Positions 1 to 12,200 of a DNA stretch of 64,000 nucleotides are shown piece by piece (the first letter of the stretch is position 1; every line of letters starts with the position of its first letter). The DNA comes from Prinia subflava (lineage: Eukaryota; Chordata; Aves; Passeriformes; Cisticolidae). The position numbers and the translations under genes are program-made. The notes beneath the pieces were generated by a model, which searched no databases, was not told where the DNA came from, and was given only the letters and a program-made list of their open reading frames with translations. Location of the stretch: assembly GCF_021018805.1 (NCBI RefSeq), contig NC_086259.1, positions 2,046,001 through 2,110,000 on the forward strand. Reading direction: 5' to 3'.

Positions 1-257
1 CTTGGCCAGAGCCAGCTCCACCTGCAGGGCTGCATTTGTGCTCCTTTGGCCATAGCCAGCTCCACCTGCAGGGCTGCATTTGTGCTCCTTTGGCCATAGC
101 CAGCTCCACCTGCAGGGCTGCATTTGTGCTCCTTTGGCCACAGCCAGCTCCATCTGCAGGGCTGCATTTGTGCTCCTTTGGCCACAGCCAGCTCCACCTG
201 CAGGGCTGCATTTGTGCTCCTTTGGCCATAGCCAGCTCCATCTGCAGGGCTGCATTT
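1..257. repeat. Minisatellite, 44-bp unit, about six copies
   Basis: A 44-bp unit containing GCTGCATTTGTGCTCC, TTTGGCCATAGCC and AGCTCCACCTGCAGG repeats head to tail with few substitutions (CATAG/CACAG, CACC/CATC). The array appears to continue off the left edge. Because 44 is not a multiple of 3, successive copies shift frame; the open frames across it come from the repeat and are not evidence of a gene. Confidence 0.9.
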
Positions 258-3200
258 CCCGCCTGCAGCTCCTGGAGGCTCTTTGTTAAGCACAAGGCAT
301 TATGATAATCCAATTCAAACATGACAAAAAATTACTGTCCCTCTGCCAAGGCATCTCCTGAACTGAAAACTGTCATACCCCAAGAAAGGATCACAGCCTT
401 CAGTGGGACTGCAAGATTAACAGAACCATAATTATTTATGCTAATAAAGTGAGGGTGATGGAAGTGGGACTTACTGCCAGGAACAAGCTGAGGAGATTTT
501 CCTGGGTCTTACTGAACTGTTCTGAGCAGGAGCACTTTTGGTCCAAATCCTTTCTCCAATCCTGTGTGAGAACTTAGTGAGGCTTTTTTAAGAGGGTGGG
601 AAAATCAATATTTTCAAACATATTCTATTTATCTCTGTCTCTGAGCACTAAATTATAATTCAGATAATTATTTTCTTTTTTTTCCTGTGATAAATATGGA
701 AATTATTAGGGAAAAAAAAAGATCTGTAGGCTCCCAATTGGTTTCCAATGATTCATTCAGCAGCACATTTATAAACAGGAAAAAAAGGGGAGGGGGAGAA
801 GTCAGAAAGAGAGAGCAAAGTCTTCAAGACATACAAGTGCCATTTTAACCAGTAGTCAGAATATTTCTGTTGTACTTAACTGATACTATTTTGTTGGTGA
901 AGTACATTTTTTAGTCTGCTTCCTACCTTCTAGTGCTGGAATCCTTAGTACATTTTAAACAATGTTGTTCCCTCTTGAATTCTGAACAGTGGCTACAGAA
1001 ACGTTATTTGCAGACATGCAGCTGGGATTTGATCTCTCTTTTGTCTTTTCCTTCTCTGTTCAACATCCATGGCATAGAGCACAAGGACAGTGGATTTAAT
1101 TTACTATTTCAATTTTTAGAGATTCGTATCTTCAGTAGTACTGGTGTTCAGGTGTTCCTTTGTGCAAAGAAGGAGTCAAGGTGTCCACAAAAATGCCAGA
1201 GGTCTTGCAGTAAATTATGAGTTAAAAGAACCTCCTGGAATGCACAGGCATCACTTTTGATTGCAACTGCAGATTCATTCAGGTCTCTATGATGTACTTG
1301 AAATTAAACCTATATTGTCTTTCAATAAAATTAAAAGCACTGAAGTAAATTTCAGCATGATATAAGAAAGCATTATGTCACTTTTTTTAGACAACATCTC
1401 ACCAGTTTTCTGTCATACACTGCATTCTTAATCACTGTCAACTCACTGTATTTTCCTTCTCAGTGAGGAACGGTGATGTTATGCAATGTTACTATGTAGA
1501 TCATGCTCTGGTTTTTCTACTCCTATTTTGAGAAAATGCTTCTGAGTAAAACTTCATTTTTGGTGATGCCAAGTCTTCCCCAGCAGATAACATTTAGTCT
1601 ATATTTATGTGACATGATTTTATGCTTCGTGGTTTTGGCAGGTGGAGGAATGATATTTTTCACTTTTTTCATATGGTGAAGAATGTACAGAGCCTAGTTT
1701 AGCACAGCAAGCACAGAGGGTTTGGTTTGTTTTCCTAACATGTGTGTCACATATAAAAAGCAACATACTTGCACTCTGGTTGTTAATAACTGGCTGTTCC
1801 AAATGGATTTGTGCCAACACAGAATCCACCACCACAGTTAGCAGTAGTAGGAACTTCAGCTGGCAGCAGCAGAGAAAGCAGTAAAGATTAACTGACTGTG
1901 TGAACTGTCTCTCCAAATTAAAACTGATGTGCATTGGCAAAAAGTAGGAAAATTCACACATTACCCTTATACTCTGTTCTACTTGGGTAATAATTAGAGA
2001 AAATGTTGCTGCCTGGGACTCACCATTTCTCATATGACAGATTCACCCCATTAATGACAATAATCTGAGTAACCACACCAGTAAAACATGTCAAATTACA
2101 CAAACTTATAGATGGCTTTCAAATGTTTGAGGATACAGATAACCTTTTGAAGAAAGTTGATTTTTAGAGACATTTGTCAGCCTGTTAGTGATTTCTATCT
2201 AGTGCTGCATATGTCCTTCCAAAAAGTCTGCTTGGAAATTCTACTAAATTACATCGAATTTTTTTTTCTAGGCAGAATATCTTCCAGGAGCTTCAAAGTC
2301 TCTGCAAAATAGTACTCATAATAATACTTCTACAGCATAGAATATGACCTTGGTCTAGAGCATATTATTGTCAGAGCTGCAATAACAACAAACCTTCCCC
2401 TCCCCAAGAGCCATGACTGAATTATGCTAATACCTGTACAGACGAATGAAAAAAATTAGTACAATGAGGATTTGACTAAGTATTTTATTGTACAATATTA
2501 ACTGATAGAAAACATTCTAGATTAGCCCATGTTTCTTTAGAGTGACTCACAGTTTATTGTCTCACAGTGTGAGACATACTTCCAAAATACAAATTCTTTT
2601 CTACAGTTCAAATGAGCCACTAGGAACGTGCTAGAGCTCCTCAGAAATACCTGAGGCCTAAGAATTGCCCCAAACTGACCTTTGAGTCCATGAACAGTAA
2701 AAAACATCTGATTTGTATGTCAGTGTGCAAAATTCACAGCTGGTAACCACAGCCTTGAAGAGGTTTTGCAGCTGCAGTGATGCAACACATCATTGTCATT
2801 TTGTGAAATGCCCAGTCTTACACTCCAGGTGTGCATCCCATTCCTGATATTTATTATGGACAGGATTTCATCCCATAAATCAGTCAGACAGGTCAGTCTT
2901 TGCCTGGTCACTGTGAAAGCAAAGGGCAACCAGAAGCCGGAGGCTTTGCCGACAGGGAACACGATGTAGTTTTGTCATTAACCTTAGCATGTATCTGAAT
3001 AGGGATGTGCCACGTTTGGACACTCTTGCTGTAGAATTTTCAGGATTAGAGCAATTGCTTTGGTGTTGACATTAAAAGCTTCCATGTACAGAAATGCCTG
3101 GTGCCATGCTCTGACAGTGGTCAGATGTCCCATAATGGATAACAATAGATATATAATGGATAATAATAGATATATAATAGATATGTAACAGAAAACAGCT

Positions 3201-4439
3201 TGCCAGGAAGCAAGGCTAGTGGAAAAATAAAGCCAAATCCAATTAAAGTGTCTGCTCAGGTAAATGTGAGTTTTGACTGCAGGACAAAATCATTCACTTT
3301 AGACCACTCGGAACACAAAGGCAGCTCTTCTTTTCACAAGAAATATGACCTGTGAGCAGCAACACAAGCTAAACTGGGCATGTAACCAGCCAGGCCCAGC
3401 AGCAGCACAACAGGAAATGCTAATTTGCCAACTCCTGCATTTCCCACATGAATCGCTGCACTGCTCCTTGAGGAGTGCCCGAGCACTGGGATAACTCCAT
3501 GGAGAGTTGATTGCTGGGCTCTGGAAGCCCAGTGCAAGGAGACCTGAGGAAGCCTCCTAGAGCTTTGGGAAAGCTCAGCCCCTCTAAAACCATGGACAAA
3601 CTGGGCTCTCAGGCAGCTGGGACAATCTCTAATGAACTGAACTCAGGCAGGGAGAGTGGAAAGAGGCAGAGGAATGTGTCTTATGGGTTGTGAGAACAGA
3701 GTTTATGGATTATTTTTAAGAGCATGTATCCTATGAAGAGGAATTTATAAAGAATATGCCACAAGTCTCAGTTCCTGCACTGCAGCATGTTTGGTTTTAA
3801 CTTCATTAATAGAAAATAGGGAAAAAACATGGAAAAACACCAATTATAACACACTAAATTGCCACAAAAACAGCACTGAAGGCCACTGTACACAACTGAA
3901 TCCTGCAACTCCTTCAAACACCCTTGCCAGCCTGCTTTGAACTTCTTGAAACCACTGGAAGTTATCTACAGCAGTGGGAGTAGATTGGACAAATATACTG
4001 CTGCCAAAAAGGAAAAACACAACATCCTGCATTTGCTTATTGGCTCTAACACAAGACCTTCAAGCCAGGAGAGGACTTCAAACATTACAGGGCTTAATTG
4101 ATCAATATAAACAACACCTCAATCTCACTAAAGGCAGTATATAGCCCTGCTCCTGCCACAGCCGATGAGAACCAGGTTGAGGATGAACAATAATATGAAG
4201 GGTCAGGGGCTCCCCTCTCAAGAGGAGCTGTTTAAGTAGAGTGTTCACAAAAGCAGGGTTTGCTTCTTAAAGAAACTGTCTATTAAAGAAAAGGACAGAG
4301 GATTTTCCCAATTCATCTTGTTCCAGAACTTTATCACATGTAAATCTTCAGTGTGTGTATAACATTTTGTACAGTGGAAAAAGGTCAGTATAAAAATACT
4401 GCTCTCTCATTCTTCATCCACACTATGAGAAAAGCACAG
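258..4439. other. Intergenic DNA downstream of RRAD, no gene recognised
   Basis: AT-rich single-copy-looking DNA. The short open frames on both strands resemble no family I know and lack splice-linked continuations. A small tandem duplication of an AATAGATATATAATGGAT-like unit lies near 3140-3185. In the human order the next gene on this side would be CDH16, but none of its exons is visible. Confidence 0.6.
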
Positions 4440-4468
4440 TTTATTATAACAGGAAATAATATTTTATT
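4440..4468 (-). terminator. Candidate RRAD poly(A) signals
   Basis: Two minus-strand AATAAA hexamers (plus-strand TTTATT at 4440-4445 and 4463-4468) lie about 570-600 bp beyond the RRAD stop codon. This is a plausible 3' UTR length. The choice between the two sites, or another one, is inference. Confidence 0.45.
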
Positions 4469-5034
4469 ATAAAATCTGCATGTAAACAAGTAACCGATTA
4501 ATTCAATAACAGTTAATGGAAGTGCAAATTAACTTCATAAAATGATATCCATTTTGTATTTAAATATATATATAATTTTTTTTCTCCCATTCTACTGTTG
4601 TTCTACTCCACCCTCCCCACATTTAAGTTTAAAAAGATTTATCATTGCTTGCTGTATACTAAAAAGAGTGTACGAGCCTGCGTACAAGTTTAAGTTTTGC
4701 TCTGCAAACGAGACAAGTCTATGGTGATAGTTATCCTTTCTTATCTTTGCATCTCTGGTATCCACAAGACAAGAAGATATAGAACATATGTACACAGTGG
4801 GCATGTCAAGCCTCGTATTTCCAATTAGTTCATTTACTTGCACACACTGAAACTTAAACCGCTTATAACGAAGCACTGTAGTGTAACTTCCAGACTTGCT
4901 TGAGCACCTTAAGGCATTAAGGAGAGTCTCAAAGGGAGCGCCGTGGCTGTTATCACCATGAGGATTGTGTACACTCCTCTGGGCAGTCTGGTGCCTGTCC
5001 ACCCCACGGGCGACACCGCCCCCACTGAAAGCTC

Positions 5035-8000
5035 CTATAGCACAGACAAGTCATGGCAGGACTTTGATTTTGCTTTGAAAGCCATCTTCTTATTGTTCTT
5101 TGCCACAATCCTGCCGAGAAATCGCTTGGCCTTTTTGCTGATGCTCTCCCTCCTCTTGGTGTTGGCCATCCTGCGAGCGTTGTCCTCTTTGCTGTCCTTG
5201 CGCAGGCGGATCTGGCGCACGATGCCCTCGAACAGGTCCTGCACGTTGTGGTGCAGAGCAGCCGAGGTCTCGATGAACTTGCAGTCAAACACCACGGCAC
5301 AGGCCCGGCCCTCTGCACGGAAAGACAGAAAACAAGGTGAGTGGAGACGGACGTGTTCTCTTCACATACACTGCCCAAAAAACGAAACAAAAATGGGCTC
5401 TAAGTAAGGGAGGTGCCTTCAACGCCATGAAAGTGCTTTACTGCAAAATAGGAAAACCCAAATTTGCTTTCATGGTTTTGCCCTCTTGCTCTTCCTGGTT
5501 TTGTTGTGCTATGGTCAGAAATCTCATTTGATCAATGGAACTGAATACATGGCAGCAATAGTCCTTCAGCCAGACTGTCCCTGTGCTGCTTAAGAGCTAA
5601 AGCTGATTTAAGAGAGGCCCTTGGAAGCATGCTTGCTGTTTGATATGGAACAGTGTAAGTGTCCTGGTTTTGCATTAAACTAACTTTTGGTACAGACCCA
5701 CTACAGTGAGGTACAGAAAGAAATGGGGTTTATCTGGAAGCTGTTGAGCAATTCTGCGCCTCTGCCTTGCTATAACAAGTGAATTTTCCACGCCAATAGA
5801 AGTGGAGCTGATACAGGCCACAAGGTCAAGTCATTGAACATATCAGCAGAGGTCACAAAGTTGTGCCCCACTGAATCTGACCAGGGCTGAATATGAAATA
5901 CAATATGTTCAGTGTTCTGGACATAAGCACTTAACCCTGGAACATTGCTGCTGCACAAATTTCCACAGTCAGCTGTGGTAAATAATGACAGAGTTGTAAA
6001 CCTGAGGAAAGTACAGATATCAGAACTCAGACAGGTCAACCATGCCCTGCCCCAGCCTGAAAAAGTAATCTCCTCATGAACTCCACTCAATTCCCTGTGC
6101 AGGAATTTAACACTGGGAGCATGGCAAACCACATAAGGAGAGATGGTTCATCACCAGGACACTAATATCTCATAGTATTCTTTCCAGTGGAAAATAAAAA
6201 CAAAACAAAACAATACAAAACAAAATCCAGCCAAAGCAAAAGCCTCACAAAGTGTTTAAATAAGCAGAATCAATACTGTGGTGTTGGCATTGGTTCCTGT
6301 GCTCTAGATACCCAAGTGCCAGCTGGAACTGGCTGAGAGGATTCTCACTGATCACAGCTGGAGAAGATACACAAGACTTTTGAGTTGTGTGAGCCTGGTC
6401 CCAGCAGCTCAGCTCAAGTGTGAAGGAGTCACCTCCAGCAGAAGGGGTTGCCCAGGCTGTATGGGATCCCCTTTCCTGAGGCTGCCTGGGGTCTGTGGCA
6501 TGGCACTGTATCCCTTAAAGAGCACAGCTCAGACTGTCACATCCCAAGCCTGGCAAGTGCTGCTGCACACCTACCATGCCATTAAAGCCTGGCTTTAGTA
6601 GTCCCGAGCTGAAGCTGCAGCTCTGATGCATTTTCCTCTCACACTGCAGCTCAGAGCTCTGCACAGCCACACATCTTCCCCCACATCTCCATTGTTTTCT
6701 GTGGTACCTTCAGCATGAACCAGCTGGCTCCACTTCCCCAGTGATCCTCAAATCCCACATTTTTCTACACCAAACCCAGACTAATCCTATTGGTCATGAT
6801 CCTGCATAGCCTTTGCTACTACTTTGGACAGCACTTGTAAAATTCAGTGATTCTTACCATCAACTGAGACCTCCCGGGACCTGACCAGGTCACTTTTATT
6901 TCCCACAAGGATAATAGGAATATCTTCTGTCTGCCTTGCTCTTCTCAGCTGGATTCTCAGTTCTGAAGCCTTTTCAAAACTAACTTTGTCTGTCACTGAG
7001 TATACAATAATATAGGCATCTCCCATTTTCATGCAGTGGTTCTGGAGCCATTGGCTGTCATCCTGAAACAACAGACAAGAAATAGATTTATTGAGCTGAA
7101 AAAATCTATTCAACACTGAGTGATGGTTTCTAAGCACCTTAAAGTTTCTTAGTTTTATTATAAAAAGTCAGTAAAAATAAGACAATCTCCTCAAAATTTC
7201 AAAGATTTTGTTATTTAAAATACAAACCAAGATAAACTTCACTTGTTTCCAGAAACAGTATCAGGTCTGTGCTGATCAGATTGACAATCTCTAATTTTAC
7301 AGTAATTCCCTGGGTTGCTCACTTAAGGTACTGATTATTCAAAGCATTAAGAGAATCTCACTTAGCTCTATTCAGGGTTTTAAACTGCATGCCTAGCTAC
7401 AAGAAATTAATTGCAGAGAGAACAAAAGGCAGTATGAATTCTAATTTATTAATGCTACTTATCTGATTGAACATATAGGCATAGTTGTTCCATTTCTACT
7501 TTTTTTTTTTAAGAGAACTACAGACCAAGTCATAAAGCAAAAGCATAAGGAGAGTAAGTACCTGCTCCCATATATCAAACACCACGAGAGACGCTTCTTC
7601 TCCATCAACTATAATTGATCTGTCATATGTATTTCCTACAGAGAATTTAAAAAAAAAAAAAAAAAAAAAAGTTCAGCAAAAGAAGTTATTCTCCTTCATC
7701 CCTGCCAGTGGTCTGGGAGGGGACGGCCGTAGGGGAGGCTCCGAGCCGGGGGTCCCCGGCACCTCCGAGCCCGCTGTACCCTCACCGGCCTCCTCCGCGT
7801 CCGCGCAGTCCTCCACGCCGCCGAAGATGCGCGCCAGGCTGGTCTTGCCGACGCCGTGCTCGCCCAGCAGGATCACCTTGTAGAGGCCGTCGGAGTCGCT
7901 GCCCGAGGAGATGACGGAGTCGGAGGAGTCGGAGGCCCAGCTCTGGCGGTGCGCGCCGCCGGGGCTGTACGAGGTGCAGCGCACCAAGCCCGACAGCTCG

Positions 8001-8116
8001 TCGGGCGGCGGCGGCCGCAGGTCGCGCTCGTCCACGGGCATGCTGCGGCGGTGTAGGTGCTGCTGCCCCGCGAACGGCGTGCTGCCGCGCCGCTTGTCGC
8101 CGCGGTTCAGAGTCAT
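5035..8116 (-). CDS. RRAD: RRAD, RGK-family GTP-binding protein
   Basis: Coding exons (minus strand) are 8116-7786, 7635-7562, 7062-6858 and 5312-5035, all with GT-AG borders and phases 1, 0, 1. They give 295 residues (human about 308). The P-loop is GEHGVGKTS (residues 85-93). The RGK hallmark DIWE (131-134) replaces the usual DxxG, NKSD (190-193) reads guanine, and the tail ends in CHDLSVL with no prenylation box. A basic C-terminal stretch (KKAKRFLGRIVAKNNKK) fits the calmodulin, 14-3-3 and membrane binding known for the family. RGK proteins inhibit voltage-gated calcium channels by binding beta subunits and remodel actin via Rho kinase. The start was chosen at MTLNRGDKRRG, just after an acceptor ending CCCGCAG; the longer upstream frame is intronic repeat. 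The adjacent CIAO2B matches the human order. Confidence 0.95.
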
Positions 8117-8129
8117 CGGCTGCGGGCAG

Positions 8130-8490
8130 GGCACGGCTGTCAGCCCGGGCTGCGGGCACGGCAGGGCTCTCAGCACCCGCTGCCCCGCACAGCCACAGCC
8201 CTGCACAGTCCCTGCCCCGCACACGCACAGCCACAGCCCCTGCCCCGCACAGACACAGCCCCATACAGCCACAGCCACAGCCCCTACCCCGCACAGCCCC
8301 AGCCCCGCACAGCCCCAGCCACAGCCACAGCCCCTACCCCGCACAGCCCCAGCCCCGCACAGCCCCAGCCACAGCCCCAGCCACAGCCCCAGCCACAGCC
8401 CCAGCCACAGCCCCGCACAGCCCCAGCCACATCCCCTGCTCCACACAGCCCCAGCCCCGCACAGCCCCAGCCCCGCACAGCCCCTGCCCC
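8130..8490. repeat. GC-rich minisatellite in RRAD 5' intron
   Basis: Degenerate array of CCCCGCACAGCCCCAG and CCACAGCCCCAG modules filling most of the intron between the non-coding exon and the start-codon exon of RRAD. It produces long open frames rich in Gly/Cys/Trp or Pro/Gln/His on both strands, which I regard as artefacts. Confidence 0.85.
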
Positions 8491-8506
8491 GCACTGCCGC
8501 GCTTAC

Positions 8507-8635
8507 CTCGAGGCGCTGCGCGGAGCGAGGGCGCAGTGAGAGATCGGTGAGGGATGGATGAGAGATCGGTGAGGGATGGATGAGAGATGGGTGAGGGATT
8601 CCCCGGTGGCTGCCGCGGGAGCTCCCCGAGCGCTG
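8507..8635 (-). other. RRAD: RRAD non-coding first exon (5' UTR)
   Basis: A consensus donor (CTCGAG then GTAAGC, minus strand) sits at 8506/8507 and pairs with the acceptor at 8120/8119, three bases before the start codon. The exon contains 2.5 copies of a 22-bp unit (AGATCGGTGAGGGATGGATG within 8539-8600). The upstream limit is inferred from a TATA-like box. Confidence 0.6.
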
Positions 8636-8639
8636 ATGC

Positions 8640-9240
8640 CGCCGCCGCTCTCCGCTCCGCTCTTTATGTCCCGGCGGAGGCGCGGGGCCCTCCCCGCCGT
8701 GACGCTCGGCGGGCGCTCCGCCAGCGCATCCCCGGCAGCGCCTCCGCCCCCGCGGGCTCCGCCGCGCTGCGCGGGGGCGGCAGCGGCGCGGGGAGCCCGG
8801 CAGGAGGCGGGAGCCCCCCGAGGGTGGGGGAAGGCACGATCCGCTCCGCTGTCAGCGCGGGGGTCCCGCCCGTCGGCGCGGCTCGGCCGGCAGCGAGCGC
8901 CCAGGGAAGCGAGGGCTGGTCCCGGAGCGCGGCTGTGCCCGCTGTGGGGCTGCGGGGCTCGGCCCCGCCGCCCGGCCCTGCCCTGCCCTGCCCTGCCCTG
9001 CCCCGCCGCCCGGCGCTCCCCTCCCCTGTCCCCGGTGCAATGCCCGCAGCATTCGCTGTGTGTGTCGCTTGTTTTCCCTCCCAGCCCGTGTGAAAGCGCA
9101 CGGAGCGCACGGGGATCTTCCCCCGGCTCTGTCACGGCGCGGGAGCCTTGCTCCCGTCGTGTGCAGCAGCGTTAGGGGACACACCCGCGCTCTGTGCATG
9201 CCCTGTGCTGGCCGTGCCCGGGGTCACACGGGCGTGCCAC
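8640..9240 (-). promoter_or_regulatory. RRAD CpG-island promoter with TATA-like box
   Basis: On the minus strand GACATAAAGAG at 8670-8660 is a TATA-like element about 30 bp before the inferred transcription start. The surrounding 600 bp are CpG-dense, with a short (CCCTG)n run near 8975-9000. The long open frames here are composition artefacts. Confidence 0.55.
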
Positions 9241-9249
9241 AGCCCCACG

Positions 9250-12200
9250 TGCGGGGTGAGCGGTGTGAGAGGCCGACATCAAACACAAAGGTCAAATTCT
9301 CCTCTCGCTTTCACCTGGGCAGCAGAGCGAGACAGTGAAAGTCTTATCTCATGAGTGGCACAGTCATGCGCATGTGATGGGGTGAAGAAAGGACTCAGCA
9401 GATAACTACACTTGTCTCCTGCATGGCTCACCCAGCTCCGGGTATACAGTTTGCTGTTTACCTAGCAACCGAAACATGTCAGACATTGTACGGCCAAAAT
9501 AGCCCCGGGCCCTGCTCCCGAAAGATTACAGAGCAGAGCGGGAAAATCCCTGTGACTCTGGACGGGGACGGGTGCCATCCAATTCGTGTCAATTTTAGGG
9601 TTTCCAAATCAGCGGCAGAAACAAGGTTAAAGAAGGCAAGAGATAGGGAGCTGGTGGAAACGAAGAGATGTAGGGAATAAAGTCAGGGAAAGAAAACTCA
9701 GTGGGATTGGGCTAAGTGGGTGAATATTCTGTTATATTCGGGAACCAATTATAATTCTCCAGTCCACGCTTTTGGGGTGGTTTTGGCCGCTTCACGCTGA
9801 TAAACTGGAAGTGTTGGGAGTGTTAATGTGGTGGTTAAAGATCACCAAGTGCTTGCAGCAAGTTGTCCCTGCCTGTTTTACAAAACAGCAACCGAAATAG
9901 CCTTGTCAGTTTAAATAGTCAGAGTTTGGTGGCAAAACACACGTGCTTCAGCTAACTGAACTGAGTTAGAAACTTCTGGCTAGCATTTGGAATGGTAAAT
10001 AAATTATGGTTAGCATTGGAACTACAGTGTGGTTACTTTAGTTGGATAAACTGGAATCTGCCAAATCACCTTGATAGTTCTGAATTTATAGACAATTATC
10101 TAAATACACCCCTAGATATGGTTGGTCTTCAGCTGCCTTCCTTAAAATGTGGGGTTTTCCCGCCTAACACTGTCATCTGAAACTATTCTCAGGGAGTTTT
10201 CATGTCTTTTGCACCAGACTTTGTTTCCTGCCTTTACTGTGTGTCAGGGTCACGCTTTAGAAGTTGATATATGAAGTGGGGGTATTTTTAATTCTTTTCT
10301 GTGTGAAAAAAGAGAAATCTGAGAAGCAACAGAACCAAAGAGACAGTGCCACTTCTGTGCCACGTAGAGCACTATTGGACTGAAAACACACTAAAAATGG
10401 GGATTTCATTGACACAACTCAGAGAAGCTTTATTCCAAGCCTTTTGCTGATGAGAATTATGGATATTTTAATGATGTAAATGTGAGACAGACCACTTGCT
10501 AGCCAAAACCTATCAGGAAAGGCATATGTCAAAGTGATGAATATAAACTTTGAGAGAGCAGTGTTTCAGCAGGAAAAGAGACTGAAAATAAAATTATACC
10601 CAGTAGAAATCCCACAGAAAATTCAGGATTCCATGGCAAACACTGGGGTATTTTGCCAGCGCCCAGGTACAAATAATGAATTAGCAGTTACAGAATACCA
10701 CCATGGTCACAGGATCCTGCTCAGGATCTGGCACTGGGTCCTTTGAGTGTCCTTTACTGGAAAGTGAGATGGCCTTGGGCTGTGCTGGTTCGTGGAGGGA
10801 TGAGCAGCACGGTGCCAAGGCTCTTCCTGCTCCCCTCTGCCTGGGAATCACAGGGGTCATGAGCTGGGTCACCTCTTTTGATCTTAATGGGTCCAGCTAT
10901 TTTGTGAAGCTGGAAAGAATTAGCTGATAATTCAGGTTAATCACTTGAGAAACATATCTCTTCACATAGCATGTAGTTCTGCTTGCTGGTAATTATTGCT
11001 GTATTTTTCCTATTTGCTGCTAATTATTGCATTTAGTGTATATTCATGTATACATTACTGTGGCACCCACCAATTTCGGCGGGGTGCATATGAGTCCACA
11101 GGCTTCAAATGGTGATTTTTCAGTTTCTTTGAAGGACTTTAGGATCATCTCCTTCTCACCTGCCCTCCATTTCCACTTCTTCATGACCATGCTTCTAACA
11201 GATACCTGAACTATAATTTATTTCTATTTAAAAGAGATTCTCATGCCTTGCTTTTCAACCCATATTTTCTATTGCTCTAGCTTCTAATTTTCCCTTAAAA
11301 AAGGTTTACATTTTTTTTTCAGTTTAATTTCATCTTGGCATGATTTTAATTTTCCTCATTTCATATACTTTCCACTTGTAGTGCCTTTCTTTGCATTTCA
11401 CTGTTGTAGTATACCCAGTTTCTTTTTTTCTGTTATCTCTTTCCTGTTGTATTCTTTCTCTGTTTCTTTTCCCTCTCACTTTTCCTGAGGCTTTTGAGAA
11501 GTGCCAGTGTTCATTTCTAGTGCACTCTCTCGGCGTGAGTGCTTTTCTTCATCTGGAAAATGTAAAACATGTGGTTTGATCCTGTTTTTCCAGTTTTGTA
11601 TTCCTGGGGTAACAAAGCCAAAGGAGTTCCTTTATTCTGCATTAGGTGCAGAGGGCATTTTATGGTCTAAATGATAAGCACAGACTTTGCAGGGGGTGCA
11701 GACATAAACTAAGTTAAACTAAACTAAACTAAGCATGTAAAACCTAACACCTAATGCCCTCTCCTTTGAATTTTCAGGTTAAAAAGGAAAAATTTGGTGG
11801 TTGCATGAACTTAATGTGATTCTTCCTCATCGGTGTTTGTTCAAGGTCAACTGCCATATTATAAACAGCATTTATATTTTTTGCATCAAATTAATATTAC
11901 TGAATTCCAGTTTGGGGGATTGCTGCTGTCTTACATCAGAACTGTTTCACAACTGATTAGGAATAATAGGAATATTCTGAACAGCCCAAAGGCTGTGTTA
12001 GCAGCAGCGAGGTTTGGGTGTCAGCATTGTTCTCAGTGTGGCTCTACACTGAAGTTGTGGGTTTCTCTCCTCCTTATTTCTCAGCTCATCTGCACTGCTC
12101 GAGTCTAATTAATCAGCCTTTATGTGGGTGAAGTTATTTCTATACAAATGGTAGAGATACTCACATGGGTCTGTTCTTGCCAAGTTATATGAAGCATTAC

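Noticed and set aside
1..305. Regular 44-bp direct repeats that might suggest a CRISPR-like array
   Set aside because: Copies are contiguous with no spacers, and the context is a vertebrate genome; it is a minisatellite.
4943..5407. Open frames of 145-154 codons overlapping the last RRAD exon
   Set aside because: Shadows of the RRAD reading frame on other frames; the real frame is fixed by the conserved C-terminus CHDLSVL.
7673..8561. 273- and 216-codon frames across the RRAD start region
   Set aside because: The N-terminal part is the intronic CCCCGCACAGCC repeat; only the segment from MTLNRGDKRRG is RRAD coding sequence.
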